A stretch of DNA of 64,000 nucleotides from Ifrita kowaldi (taxonomy: Eukaryota > Chordata > Aves > Passeriformes > Cinclosomatidae): positions 778,597-842,596 of the forward strand of contig VZRS01006705.1 of assembly GCA_013398055.1 (NCBI GenBank), written 5' to 3'. Both the position numbers and the translations under genes were made by a program. The notes beneath the pieces were generated by a model. The model did no database searches. It had not been told where the DNA came from and was given only the letters and a program-made list of their open reading frames with translations. This document shows positions 46,922-59,251 of the stretch, in pieces; within the stretch, counting starts at the first letter, position 1, and the number at the start of each line of letters is the position of its first letter.

Positions 46922-49900
46922 GTTTCCTGCTTCTGCACATCAGCAGCTACTGCTTTTCCTTTGGAAGGTGGCAGGGGGAGGAATCAATGTGATGGAGAGA
47001 GGAAGATCCGAACTCCTGCAGCCTCTGTGCTCTGGTGTTTCACGTCCACCTTAGGAAAGGAAGCAGCTTGTTAGCAACTGCTAATGCCAGATAGATTATG
47101 GATCAACAGACTTCAGTCTCCTAGGAATTACATGAACAGTCATTTATTGCTGGAGGTTACAAGAGGTTAACCCTGTGTATTGGGGCTGTAAGATTTCTCA
47201 AGAGCAATACAAAGCACTTCACACAAGGGCTGAACAACTGAAGTGTCGAGTCTGTAGAAGGACCTGATCTAAACACAGTAATTTGCAACGACAAGTCAAG
47301 CAAGGTTACATATTTCTGGTGGAGACTTGGGAGAAGAACATCCCTTGTAACTATTTAGATTTTTCTGCTATAGGAGCAAAGGGAGAAGAAGGTGATGTGA
47401 AAGTCGATTAGGGGTATGTTGTCCTTTTCTGTAAGAAAAGCCAGGGAATTTCAGAACAGTTCTTTCTAGTGAAACCAAAAGTGCTCTGATTTTGAAAGCA
47501 ACTTCATTGTCCTGGAGCTAGAGTACAATGATTTGTAAGTTGAAACAAAACGTAACTTCGTTTTAGTTATGTTTTAACTGACAGAACTGATAATCTTATC
47601 AGCATGATCTGGTTACAAATGAGTGTTTTCTAACTCTAACAGTGAAATTCAACTCTTGAACAAAAAGGCTTGCTGGATATCGAGCATTTCTTTATACTTT
47701 AGGTTTTACATAATGAAGTTACAGGACCCACTGGATGAGGATGAACATTTCTGGTTTTGCAGTAGGTTGGTAACGTTTCTCTCATGTGGGATGACTGGAA
47801 GCACAGCTCTGAGCATTTTGGTTTTCCTGGCACTGTTATTAACATGAGGGAAAATGTGCATACACAGGTTTGAGAAAATGGACAGACTGTCAAATCCATT
47901 AATCAAATGTTCAGAGACACAAAAGTCAGAGACACTTTTCAATGCAGTAAGACCGACAGTTGTTAGTCTCTAATTCAGCAGTAAATGGTGAGCCCTATAT
48001 GATAAATCCTCTAACTGTTCTACTGCAAATTATGCATGCTCCTCATTTTTACAGACGTTTGAGGGTTTCATTTTATTCCTTAAAGCTCTTCAACATGCTC
48101 ACATTCCCATCTTCCACCTCACTCTCCCAAATGCAATCATCTCTCTGCGTGATTGACCTAAGTGATCACCATGGTTTCCAATTCAATTCAGGTCCCCAAA
48201 GAGGCCTTTTAATTAAGAAGCTCTAATAGAATCTCAGAGAAAAGTTCTAAGTCCCCAGTCTTCAGGCTGTGAGCTACAGATCCCAGGGGTGTCTGTGGCC
48301 AACTAGCACGAGACCCTGAACATGTCCTTTGTGGAAAGGTCATATCCTATGCAGAAATTTGTGTTAGCAAATCTTACAGATGTAGACATCCCATGGAAAA
48401 TTCCTGAGGATCACACAAAGCTGAAAATTTCTATAGTAGGCTGCTGTTGAACCGTGGGTAGTGACCAAGAGAGAGGTGAGATGGAAGCAGGTGTGCACAG
48501 AAATGTCTGTATATGAAATTCCAGCTGCATGTGGAATTGTGTGAGGTGCTCATCCTGTGTGAGGTTCCCAGTCCATGTGAGGTGCTCAGCCTCACTCCCG
48601 CTGCCGCAGCACAGGAGAGCGGCTGGTGCTGCACCCACAGAACTTGGCTGTGCTTTGCTACATGTAAAAGTGCACTTGTTTTGGTAGCAGGACTCAGACT
48701 ATTTAAGAACCGATTTCTACCCAGAAGAAAACCATCTGCAGACTTGAATCACCATCACTGGCATTGCAGAGGTGTGATTTCCAAAACTGCTTGGGACTGG
48801 TCTCTGTTTATTTCGGTGGGGACAATCCCAGCTCGTGTGTGCGCAGGTGTGCAGGGCAGCCCATGCTGTTGTTTACTCAGCAGTTGGTGCTAATCTCCAG
48901 GATACAACCTGTGCTTGCTGGACTGGGGATGCAATATTTGGTAATGCTGTGCAGAGGCACTTGAGAATGCTTTCACACCAGGAACTTCAGCATTAGACAC
49001 GTAGGAGAACAAAAAGTGGAACTAGAAAACACTTCCAAACTCTTGCAAGCATGGTATTTGCTGAAAAGTAAAGTTCCAGAAAACTGAAGCCACATATAGA
49101 ACTTGAGATAACTTTGATGAATAGTTTTTGGCTGGAAGACAAAAACTTCAATGTTCTGTGTCGATTGTTTCAGGATTAAACATCTTGAAGTTTTGTTTCA
49201 AAATGCTCTCCCTTCTGGCAATTCTCTCAAAACTTCTGGTCGTATAAATCTGAATTACTGAAGATACTGCTTGAGGAGCCCTGTCAGAACAATATTTTGT
49301 TTAATTGGAAGCTTTTTAAAGCTCTTTATTTAGTTGAAAATCCCTAAGTTTTTCTTCAGAATGTAGCTTGAAATAATTTTTAATTTTTTTCAGCTTATTA
49401 CTTCTCTGCTAGCCAGATGAAGAGAAAGCACTTTACAAGTACCCAAGAGGGGATGATGGGAGAAGAGGAAAAAAACATAAAAGCTTTGGCTGTGATAACT
49501 CATGCTAACTGCTTGGCACAGCAGCACTCCAAGGCCAGACCTGGACCACTTGTCCAGAGGAACCTGGTATCCAAGGTACATTTCTGTACCTTGTAATTGC
49601 ACCAACCTGTGCCTGATGTGGGCCACTCTGATGATTTACAGAAGTCATTCATAGTGCATTAATATAACAAGTGAGTGGAAACTTCCATTAACTTGTCCTC
49701 CATGGAAGAGACCTTGAAAGAAAAAGGGGTTTGAAGGAGAGCTGTGCCATGCTGTGACTCAGGTATGGTAGTCAGGGGTGGGAGGCAGACTGCAGAAAGG
49801 AACAGAGCCTGAGTCACGGTGAAGTAACCAGTTCTGCACAGAAAAACACCCCTCTCCTGGTTCCACTCCCGGCAGAGTTGGTCTTTCATCTGGTGAAAAA

Positions 49901-51347
49901 TGGGGATGAAATATCTCCCTTGCTACCCTTTGGAAAACACTTCAGTATCCTCAAAGGAGATATAAGAGCAGCATCATTATAAGTGGGAAATGAATTGCTC
50001 TCTTGCTGGATTTAGCAGCTTCCTGTTTTGGAAACCCGAGATACCATCTCAAATTTCTGTTTGTTGTCAGCCTGGAAGAAGAGACTCAGAGGCTGCAAAG
50101 CCTCTGGTGAGGCAACGCTTCATTTGCTAATTGTCTCTGCCAGACAATGCCATTTACACTGAGCACAAAATCACCTCTAACCTCCACTGACCAGAAAATC
50201 GCTATATCCTTGAACTCCCATCCTTTTGAAACAGTACCCAGCATGGCAAAGCCGGGCTGTGTGTGTCAGCCCCTCTCACTGGACAACAAAACACAGGGGT
50301 AATTACTGCTGATTCATTCACAAGCATCCTGCTTGCCAGACATAATTACAATATCGTAAACTACTGCATTATAAAAAAAGATGTTTGACTTGTTATGCAC
50401 AATGTAATGAAGCTTTTGCTTAAGGACCATGCTCTTTGAGAGGCACAGGACTGGCATCTGCCCTAAGCACGCTGTGGAGGGGTCTGGGTCCTCTGCTCTC
50501 TGGCTGGACTGGGGTCTCTGGTGCAGGGTAGAGACAGAATTGAGGTTCAGAGAGGTCTTTGCAGTCAGGAGGCTGGTGAGGGGCTGCTTGAGATCTGCTC
50601 TTACTCTCACAGACAGGTTTTTGCATGTTTTTATCAGAAAAGCTGCTGAAGGTGGGCTTTGCCTCTGTGAGAGCTCCTCAGTAAGGAAAATGTCTCCTGT
50701 TTTAGAGTTTTTACTGCTCTTTTGCTTTTTTAGGCCATGTAACAATGCTTGCCATTTTTGCTGCATAAAATTCAGACATTCTGCCTACCTGCTTCTCCTC
50801 CATTAGCCAGATGACCACAGCAGCTACATCAGTTCTAAATGGGATTAGACCTGAAAGTTGCAACTCTGACACTCAGGGCAATGACCCGCAAGGATTTTTT
50901 CCTCCACTGTTTAACACCTACTTAACTTTGAGCACTGAGAAAGCCTTTGAATCTTTCCCTTCAGCTGGTGGGTCTGCAGGGATGGTTTGGCTGTGAGACG
51001 TGGCTCTTTGTTTTGGAGACAACGCAGCAGAGGAAACTGGCCTGACAGCCACAGCTCACTGAAATGCTCTCGCGGCTGCTAATGGCAACGAATAAGCCAG
51101 TGCTGCCCAGGTCTGTTTTCTCTAACACCAGTCTTTAAAGAGCAGGAGGTTATTTTTCCTTTGTTCCAAAGACTGGTTCAGGCATGTCTGACTGGGATGT
51201 GACATTTCCTGAGGGATGTGGTTAAAGACAAAGTAAACGCTGGTGCTTTGGTGACTCCACAAAAATCTGATAGCCAGAGACTGTCATGGAAGAGAGCATC
51301 TGGGAAGCAGTGATGCTTCTCATCTTTTCTCTTGGGAAGTTTATGGG

Positions 51348-51398
51348 ACTGCTAAATATCAGGAACTGCTAAATATCAGGAACTGCTAAATATCTGGA
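51348..51398. repeat. Tandem repeat, 3 copies of a 17-bp unit
   Basis: The unit actgctaaatatcagga occurs three times head to tail; the first two are identical and the third has one change (tctgga at its end). The near-identity of the copies suggests recent slippage or duplication. Confidence 0.95.
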
Positions 51399-51474
51399 CC
51401 TCACATGAAGCAGGAATATATTATATGTATCTGAACATTCTGGTGCAGAAAGAAGTGGAGGTATGAATCAATTA

Positions 51475-51510
51475 TTAAAAATTATATAAAATATATAATA
51501 AATTATTAAA
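51475..51510. repeat. AT-rich simple sequence
   Basis: The stretch attattaaaaattatataaa and what follows has no G or C for about 35 bases. It lies just downstream of the 17-bp tandem repeat. Confidence 0.8.
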
Positions 51511-51875
51511 GCTTATTCAATTATTCTTAATGACCTTTCAAGAGTATCGTGTCAAAATTATCACTGAAATGCAGCTTGGTTCTCTGCAAGGGAAAAAGCG
51601 ATTCTGTATTAAAGGTGGAGCTCCCAAACCAACTGGAGCTCCTTTCAGCAAAAATGAGGGGCAAAAAGGCTTATTTTCTTCCCATTTAGTCAGAAAGGGA
51701 ATATTAAGTGTCTGTGTGATGCAGAGAGGGTAGCAGGCAATGTACCAGCATTAGGTACCAGCAAAGATGAGTGGCCTCCCTCAGAGGGGACTGAACAATG
51801 AAATCCTCCAGCTTTTGCTGGGGTTCAGTTGCATACCTCCACATGGGCTCCGGCTTGGAGGGGCTGTGGAAGCCT

Positions 51876-51893
51876 TCTCCCTCCCTCCCTCCC
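51876..51893. repeat. (CCCT)n simple repeat
   Basis: About four units of ctcc/ccct within a pyrimidine-only stretch. Confidence 0.8.
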
Positions 51894-54800
51894 TTCATCC
51901 CCCACACCAGTGTTTTGCTTCCTCTCTGTATGAAGAGGGGGAAAAAGTCAGAGCCAGTACTTTATTCACTTCAATTTTCAATTTTTAAGACTGTATGAAC
52001 AGCTGAAGGACTTATTTCTGTTATTGCCACAGAGGAACCTTGTTCTGCTTGAGTTATGCTGAATACACTCATAAACCAAAGTAGCCACAGTTATGAAGAA
52101 ATGTTCTTCAAAAACCTCATCCTTAATCTCATTTGAGTATGAAACTAAAGGACGGACTTTTTAAGCAGGCCCTCTTGAAACCTGCCCAAAAGATTAATGT
52201 GTAAACACAAAGAACGCTCTGGAAGCTCTTGAATGGAGACATTTTATGTCTAAATAACCACAGGAGTAACTGTTTGTAGCAAAAAGATGATTAATGGCAT
52301 TGTGGCCAAAAGAAAGGTGAGTCCCTAAACTTGAGACCACAGTATTTGCATATTACCTCAGTGTTAGAGTTTCTCACACTACCTTTGTTTATTTTTACTG
52401 GAAGACTCACAAGAAAAGCATGATGCTTGCTTAAATCTCCACAAATCCAAACATCTGAAGCTACATGGCTCCATTTTCCTGGCTCTGTTCCTCTCTGAAG
52501 GCACGCTGCTTGCATGCTCACTCTCGTTTTTCCCATGAACTACAGGGTGTGGGCCAAAATACCCTTTGCAACTGGTAACTCCTAGGCACACTGGGTTCCA
52601 GTTAATATAACAACTGGACATTTCATAATGCTTGAAGCATCTGTGGCACGAATATATTAAAAGTCCTGAAATTAGCAGGAAATATAAGGAGCACTTTTTG
52701 TTTTCCACAGGGTCAATTTTATTAATTTGGTGGAAATATCTTACAGTGAGAAAAAAAGTTAAGTTACATGGAAAACTGATTCTGACACCCGTGACAACAG
52801 TATGAGAGCAGCATGTAGGACATGCTTGGATGTGCAAAAGCTGAGCACCTCTCTGTGCACTGGCCCAGGGAGGTTCTTTACCTGTGTCATGGTGGGCTGC
52901 TACGCAACGGTGCAGCGTTGCATCCCCGTCAGTGGTTTAGCCACTGACTGGCATGTGTTTCTGTGGGAAAACCAGCTGGATCTTTTAGTATCCAGTCACT
53001 TGGGAACCTGCCCTGGTTTGCTGGAGCTGAAGGCACAAGCCAGTTCATTAGAAGCAAAGTTGGAGGAAACGTCTTGGGAACTGCTGGGTCAGTGGTTACG
53101 ACCCCTTCTGCCAACATCACTGACTGAAGGACGACTCAGCTTTCCATTTCTGGGAAAACAGCCTTCTATCTGATCATGCACTGATATCCTGCAGCACCGA
53201 ACAACAACTCAGCAGCAGGGAAACCAACCCTTGGAGCCAGGCTTAGGGAGCAGTCTGAGGGTCACTGAACCAGCACAAGTGGCGGGGTGTTGGCGAATGA
53301 GACCCGCTGGGCTGGTGGCAGCAGCCCCCTTGCAGGTGGCAGGCACCAGGGCAGCGCTGATGGGCACCCAGATGGGGGTCACAGCTGCCCCTCTGGGCAC
53401 AAAGCAGCCCCCCTCAGCCAAATAAAGAGTGAGAGGCATCTCAGCTCCACATGCCCATTGCATAATTGTCAAATATGCCTGTAATACAACTGAGTCAGAG
53501 GGAATTATTGCTACACCACGGTTGCTTTGGGAAGCCTTTCTCTTGTAGGCTGAACTGCAACTATCAAATCTCTGTTGGGTTGGCTGAAAAAAGATCATGG
53601 CAGTGATGTTTTTTCACTAAAAAGGATTGTTTCCTACTCTGCTGTCAGTAAAAAGAAATACAAACTAGCCAAACTCATTCTTTACCAAGACTCTCTGAAA
53701 ATGGAACATTTTTGGACAAAATAACTGTAATTCAAACTGCAGCAGCCAGTGCTATGCCTGCTTTGGTACCCAGCCAGTGAATTTTAAAGTAAACACCCTC
53801 CAGGACTGTTCTCCATTTGGATTTATTAGTCATTACCAAGAAAAGATAATTAGCACTTGTGAAGCACTGTGATAATCAGCAGCATGAACTGTTACCAATA
53901 GAAACAGACCGGGGTCCTTGCGTGGCGCGGGAGGCTGCGGCTCCGCTGTTCTCCCTGTACGGAATCAGTACACGGGTGGGCAGGCCCTCAGCTGGGGAAT
54001 GCTCCTAACCAACTGCTCCAGTGGAGCTAATGACACTTTACACGGGCTAAGGCAGGGAGGGGAGCTGTTCCCTGGCCTGCTGGGCTTCTCCTTCTGTTAT
54101 CCTGGAGGCAGAGTCATTTTTGTTACAATATACAATCCTTCTTGTTGGTCAAAGGCAACGGCACATACTACTCCTTTACTGCACAACAGGAAAATAGAAG
54201 GTAATTATTTTTTCTTTTTGCATGCACTCTGCCAGAAAAATGGAAAAGAACCTTGTGGTGGAACAAGAGGAACGTGGTACTTTAGGTGATGATGTGGGCT
54301 TTTTATCTTCCTCTTTCAAAACGAATGAATGAGAAAACTCTGTTAGACTCAAGTCAGTGCTAAAACTTGCAGAATTGGTCGCCCAAAGTTATTGTTCCGC
54401 AAACTTCCATTACTTATGATCTGTAATAATCATATGAGAGAGGGGATGTAAATCTTGTGTTCTTAAATCTCAAACCCTGAGCATTAAGCGCGCCAGGCTC
54501 CCTGCCACGCACATTACTGAGCTCAGGGAAGTAAGTCTATCAGATTTATCAACATTGCTGTCGGAATAAATACTACAACACATAGGCTTGTCTGAAGCAG
54601 TTGTCTTTGTTTCTCTGCATCTGCAAGTGTGAACAAAATCCTTGCCGAGAGAGGTAGCATGTAAGTTTAGGAAGACTTCTGTTTTGGCGAGCACAATTAA
54701 CAAATACAGCTGGAGGATTTACCCCTGAAGTACTTGTAAGTCTGCAACAACCACTCTCTTTCCTGCATTGTACAGAGCATTTCAAGCCAATACAATACTC

Positions 54801-56431
54801 TTCCAGCCAAGAGGTGCTTTGTATCCTGTGGGAAGCATGCAGGAAATCTTGGGATTGAGTCCATATGCATGCAAAGTACTTTGCCTGCAATCGTTGTAAG
54901 GGTTGTGGTGTGGTGTGCTGGTAGAGGGTACCATATCCCTCTGATTCCTGCTGATGATGGCCTTTACTCACGTGCATCTTCCCTGCCACACGTGGAGCAA
55001 AGGCTCTTAGGACTGAGATTCCAATGCCAGCAAGACTCATCAATGCACACAAGATGGGACCACCCTGGCAACATCTGACTTGTTGATGCGCTCAAAGTAC
55101 TCATGAATGTTTGCCCCTCTCCCAGGAGGATGAGTGCTGTGACAAGTCTGATTATCACCAGGATGAAGTTTGCCTGATAGCAACAAACGCGATGGGCTGG
55201 TGGCTGTTTACAAGCTACGCGTGCAGGAGCAAATGGGTCCGTGAGTGTTTGCTTTTCAGCTGCTGCTGGGAAACAGGCACCCTCCTGCCAGGTCACAGAC
55301 CAGTTACGTTACAGACCTCTGAAAGCAGCTCCCTGGTCGCAGAGCTGGATGCGTAGCTTGTGCTCAAACAGCTGCCCAGTACATACACAAGTTGCTATGG
55401 CAGTGCTTTGCAAATATACATTGCACAACGGAGCGGGGACGTGCCACCGCACGGGCTCTGGGTTTGTGTCTTGCACTGAAGGATCGCTCCCATCCTGGGA
55501 ACCATGCAGCAGAACAAACACCAGAACGGAGTATCTATCTATACAGATATCTCTGCTTAAGTCTATTGTCAGATTGCATCTGACTCTGGAACGGGGTTTA
55601 AAACACCTGGGTAACAATTTACATATTATGTCAACAGCAGCAGCTCTCCCCCTCCCCTTCCCTCTTTCCACCCTGCAGGGCAGAGCAAGCCAACTTCATT
55701 GCAACCTTCACAGCAAAACGTGTCTCAGCTGTGTCTTTTTGTCTTCATGAAACTCCTCTAATTCTGGTACTTTAACACCTACTCCTTCCTCTGCTGCTGG
55801 TGCTCTTGCAAACAAGAAATGCGGCCGGGGAACACCGTCTCCTTGGAAACCTGCCTCTGGTCTAAAAAAGTCCATTTGGGTGCCTGTGTGGCACTGGAAT
55901 GCCAGGAACTCATGGGCTGAGCACCTTTCACGGCCGGGCTGCTTTCACCTGGAGTGAAATCAGCCTGGATCAGATCTGGAATCCCTCAGTGAACAGATAA
56001 ATAAGCTGGGCTATTGCATCTGCATCATTTAATGGGAAAAAATAAAAATATTGGCCTGGGAGTGCACCAGGCTGCTGTGAGGAACCTGAGAGCAGTGTGC
56101 TTCCCTCGGTGCAGGCATCTTGAGGGAAGGTTGGGGGCGGGAGTTCTCCGATGGTGTGGGCTGGGAGCAGCACAAGGGCCCAGCTCTCCATTAGCCTGCA
56201 GATTTCCAAATAATTGTAAACAACGCTGACTTCAAGTCTGCTGCCAGAGCCTCAGGCTCTGTAAGAAATAACCCCATCTTATTTATTGCCTGAGGATATT
56301 ATTATTTCCAGAGTGAACTAGTTGTGGATTACAATACTGGGCAGAATTATAGTTACAAAGTGTGCTTTAGTGCAAACCTACTTATGACATAGTCACAAAT
56401 CTTCTTTGGAAGAAAATGGGTGCAAAGCCCC

Positions 56432-56470
56432 AATTTTTTTTTTTTTTTTNNNNNNNNNNNNNNNNNTTTT
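56432..56470. other. Assembly gap (17 N) inside a poly-T tract
   Basis: Positions 56,450-56,466 are N, flanked by at least 17 T on the left and four T on the right. The gap probably marks a homopolymer too long to resolve. Translations crossing it are meaningless. Confidence 0.98.
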
Positions 56471-57150
56471 GGAAAAAAGTGCAGCGAATTTCTGCATCAT
56501 CTTTACCTTGGGACTGGTCTGGACAGGGCTGGCTCTCGTGTGACAGCACGGTCCAGCTCCACCTCACTGCCAAGACCCTGGGGAGGTCACGCAGAGCCAA
56601 GGAGCAGCTCAGCAAGGGCTGTGCCAGCTGCGTCCCCTCCCTGGCCGTGCCAGCCGTGGGAAGGCTGTGTGGATTAGAAGCTCCTCGCTATTACATCTGA
56701 TCCGAGATGCAAAATGATGCCGCTGAAGGCTCAACTCCGTACCTCTAATGTGAAATTTCTATGGACAATCCAAAGATTCAGTTTCAAGGAAGAAGCAATT
56801 CACATACACACACAGTGCCTTCAGCACACTTTCCCTTAAAAGACCGCTGCCTTCTTCTGCATCATGAAAAGATGGATATGAAAATGTTTTGTGCCAGGAA
56901 TGCTAATGCAGTAGAGCACAGAGTTCAGTCACCATATACTGGTAAACACTGTATTCCTCACTAAACTGATGCAATAGGTGATTAATAAGAATGAAAGAAT
57001 GAAGCTCAGAGTTTACAATTAGCTACTTCATGTAAGGCCTTTCAATAAATATGTAAGTGGAGATACTTATGTGTTTTCAATACTAGTTCAAGTGTGAACT
57101 GATTTGGTCTTTGGTCTTTCTGCTTTTGTGAATTATACTGCAATAGCAGC

Positions 57151-57156
57151 TTTATT
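57151..57156 (-). terminator. Candidate distal TTC7A poly(A) signal
   Basis: TTTATT on + is AATAAA on -, in the context aaaaataaagctg. It would give a 3' UTR of about 650 bases. Confidence 0.35.
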
Positions 57157-57728
57157 TTTAAAAAAGTGTTTTTAATTTAAATTGGTCTAAGCAAGTGCTA
57201 CACTAAATATAGTGAGCATATACAGTATATAAAGGCAAGGCAGGAAAAAGGATTATCAAAATAGCTGAAATAATTTTGTAAACAGCATACATTGCATGTC
57301 TATTTGGTGCAACTGTCATTCTTGTCCTGTCAGATCTGTGGGGAGACAGCCACATGCTTAAACACAACTTGGTCAAGTTAGTTGGTGAATTTGCTCCTAT
57401 TTAGAGCAGGTCTGGGCTGTAATTCAGGACTTTGGGGTTTTATCTTTAATGAACACTGAAAGGTGCAAGTGCTTTGAACAACTGTACCCTAGCATGATCT
57501 TTCTACAGTCACCTTGAACTAACACTTTGAAATAAGCCTTGCTATTCACTTGAACAGGAGGTTAGCCAGGCACCTGTGAAGAAAAAGGCATTCTCTGTTT
57601 CTGCCTGCTGCAAATTCTTCTACAGTTCAGCTTGTCTAAGCCAAGCTTGTAGCCCTGAGCCCCATCCTGGAATTACTTAGACCAGTTCCAGGTTACAATG
57701 GCACTTTTCTGTTGGGCTTTTTTCTTTG

Positions 57729-57734
57729 TTTATT
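57729..57734 (-). terminator. Candidate proximal TTC7A poly(A) signal
   Basis: AATAAA on the - strand in the context agcaaataaacaaag, only 57 bases after the stop codon. It would give a very short 3' UTR. The downstream GU-rich element is weak. Confidence 0.4.
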
Positions 57735-57790
57735 TGCTTGGTTTTGGTGTCTGTCCACGTCATGAAAGTGCTTAGCTGCAGGGAGAAGCT

Positions 57791-58012
57791 TCAGAGCTCC
57801 CTGGGTATGACGGTGAATGGAATGACAGGACTGCTGGATTCAAGGTCCAGGGCAGTAAGGAAGCATTCGATGGCTGCTTCGTTTTTCCCCTGAGCTTGCA
57901 AGACCTCTCCAAGGCTGTTCCAGGCAATGTGACTGGTGGTCTGGGTCCGGACAGCATCTCTGAGGACCTTCTGGGCCAGTTCCCTCCGCCCAAGTCTGCT
58001 CAGCACCAGGCC
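57791..58012 (-). CDS. TTC7A: TTC7A last coding exon (C-terminal 73 residues and stop)
   Basis: On the - strand the exon follows the acceptor gtttgttgacag and opens on a codon boundary with GLVLSRLG. It then encodes [21 protein letters not shown] and the tetratricopeptide repeat stretch [20 protein letters not shown], ending in VIPREL and a stop. The pattern [20 protein letters not shown] and the final IPREL match, as I remember, the C-terminus of TTC7 proteins. TTC7A rather than TTC7B is chosen because TTC7A neighbours CALM2 in mammals, in this same tail-to-tail arrangement. TTC7 proteins are TPR scaffolds that, with EFR3 and FAM126, hold phosphatidylinositol 4-kinase alpha at the plasma membrane to make PI4P. 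TTC7A loss causes intestinal atresia and immune deficiency in people. All other exons lie beyond 64,000. Confidence 0.93.
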   Translation of the reverse strand, partial: GLVLSRLGRRELAQKVLRDAVRTQTTSHIAWNSLGEVLQAQGKNEAAIECFLTALDLESSSPVIPFTVIPREL

Positions 58013-59232
58013 CTGTCAACAAACAAGTGACGAGCAGTTAACAACAGCGCAAAAGAGAGGGAGAAATGGAGCACCTCGAGCTCCCACCCAGCTGCCCTGT
58101 GAGTGCAGGCACAGGAGTCCTGTGGAGGGGGCATCTCCACCTATTTCTGAAGAACAAAAGTGATCAATTGGTAAGTTCTGCCTTTTTTTGATAGCGATGC
58201 GCAATTTAAAAAATAATTGTGAAAACAATTTTGTTTTAAGCAGATACTGATTCAGCTCTGCAAGGGCTCCTGCTGTATGTTACTGGGAGAGCGTATACTG
58301 CTGCTATACAAGAAGAGTTACAGGCCCTTTAAGCATCCCTCTCTCCTTGCCCAGAAAATATACGCAGGTTTGACTACAGCCAGTATCTGAATTCATTGTG
58401 GCACATCTGCAACATCCAGCTGAGGCTGAGGTAAAGTCTCTCATCTCCTACATCCTGACCACACTGAGAGATCTTCTTCTCAACAAACAGGAGGCAGAGG
58501 GATGTGGTCTCCTCCCAGCCTTCTAGAGGCAGGCTGCATGTAACAGCATGGGATGTAACAGCTCTGTCCTCCTGCACTTCAATGTAGATCCTAAAGCAGT
58601 GTGGGGGAGGAGAAGGATGGAGGAACCTTGTTTAAAAAGCTGTCCTTAGGGTAAGAAAAGACACAAGTGGGTGTAACCATCTGGAAGGAACAGGAGGGGG
58701 AGGATGAAAGAAGTGTTAGGAAGAACATGTTTTCCTATAGGGCTCTCATGGATGCGTCTGAACCCACAAAGCACCTAATGAGCCAGGCTCCCTGTTAATT
58801 ACACAGCAGCCAACCACACCGAGCCCAGATGGCCCTATGGGCTTTGCAGGCCACAACACATCCACTTCTCTGCTTCCTCCTGAAGGTGCACACACCAGAA
58901 TGAACCTTCCACCAGCTTCATCCGGGTGTGGCCTCTGGAAGAAGCCGCCAACGCTGCCATGTCACCTGCCAAGCTCTGCACGGCCTCTGCCCGCACTCAC
59001 CCATGGAAATGCTGGCAAGTGAGGTGAGCCTGACTTCATGCTTTTCCTGAGACATGTAGTAGGTGGATGAATATATGTAAGGAAAAGCATTAGCTTAACC
59101 TTTAATGTGTCTAATTGCCTTTAGTGCATATGAGAAGATGTAAGAAACCTGAAATGTCTCACAACCAGAACCCAAGTAAATTTCTGATGAAAGAATGGTG
59201 ATGCTTTTGGAAACAGTGAAGATTTCTCCTCT

Positions 59233-59251
59233 GTTTTGTTTTGTTTTGTTT
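59233..59251. repeat. (GTTTT)n simple repeat
   Basis: About four units of gtttt in a row within the TTC7A last intron. Confidence 0.9.

Larger units (their letters stand above)
42361..57150. other. Intergenic sequence up to the TTC7A 3' end
   Basis: No exon with recognisable homology is seen. It contains a short TC run near 42,391-42,407, a 28-bp palindrome at 43,770-43,797, a poly-A pair at 46,899-46,921, a 17-bp tandem repeat at 51,348-51,398, an AT tract near 51,475-51,510, a CCCT run near 51,876-51,893, and an assembly gap at 56,450-56,466. Open frames of 150 to 169 codons at 50,314-50,766 (-), 54,573-55,052 (-) and 55,241-55,750 (+) overlap others and have no visible domain. STPG4, expected here from mammals, was not found. 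Confidence 0.6.
57151..57790 (-). other. TTC7A: TTC7A 3' UTR (extent uncertain)
   Basis: Sequence immediately downstream of the TTC7A stop on the - strand. Two candidate AATAAA signals exist, 57 and 635 bases past the stop; the second would define this extent. No other feature is recognised. Confidence 0.5.

Noticed and set aside
50314..50766. 150-codon minus-strand frame
   Set aside because: No domain visible; a 125-codon + frame overlaps it.
54573..55750. Long frames on both strands (159 and 169 codons)
   Set aside because: They overlap frames on the other strand, show no domain, and lie in sequence with reduced stop-codon density.
56382..56700. Frames with poly-Phe and unknown residues
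   Set aside because: They cross the 17-N assembly gap and a homopolymer.
57772..58022. Other-frame open stretches over the TTC7A exon
   Set aside because: They are shadows of the real exon; only the frame ending in IPREL fits the family.
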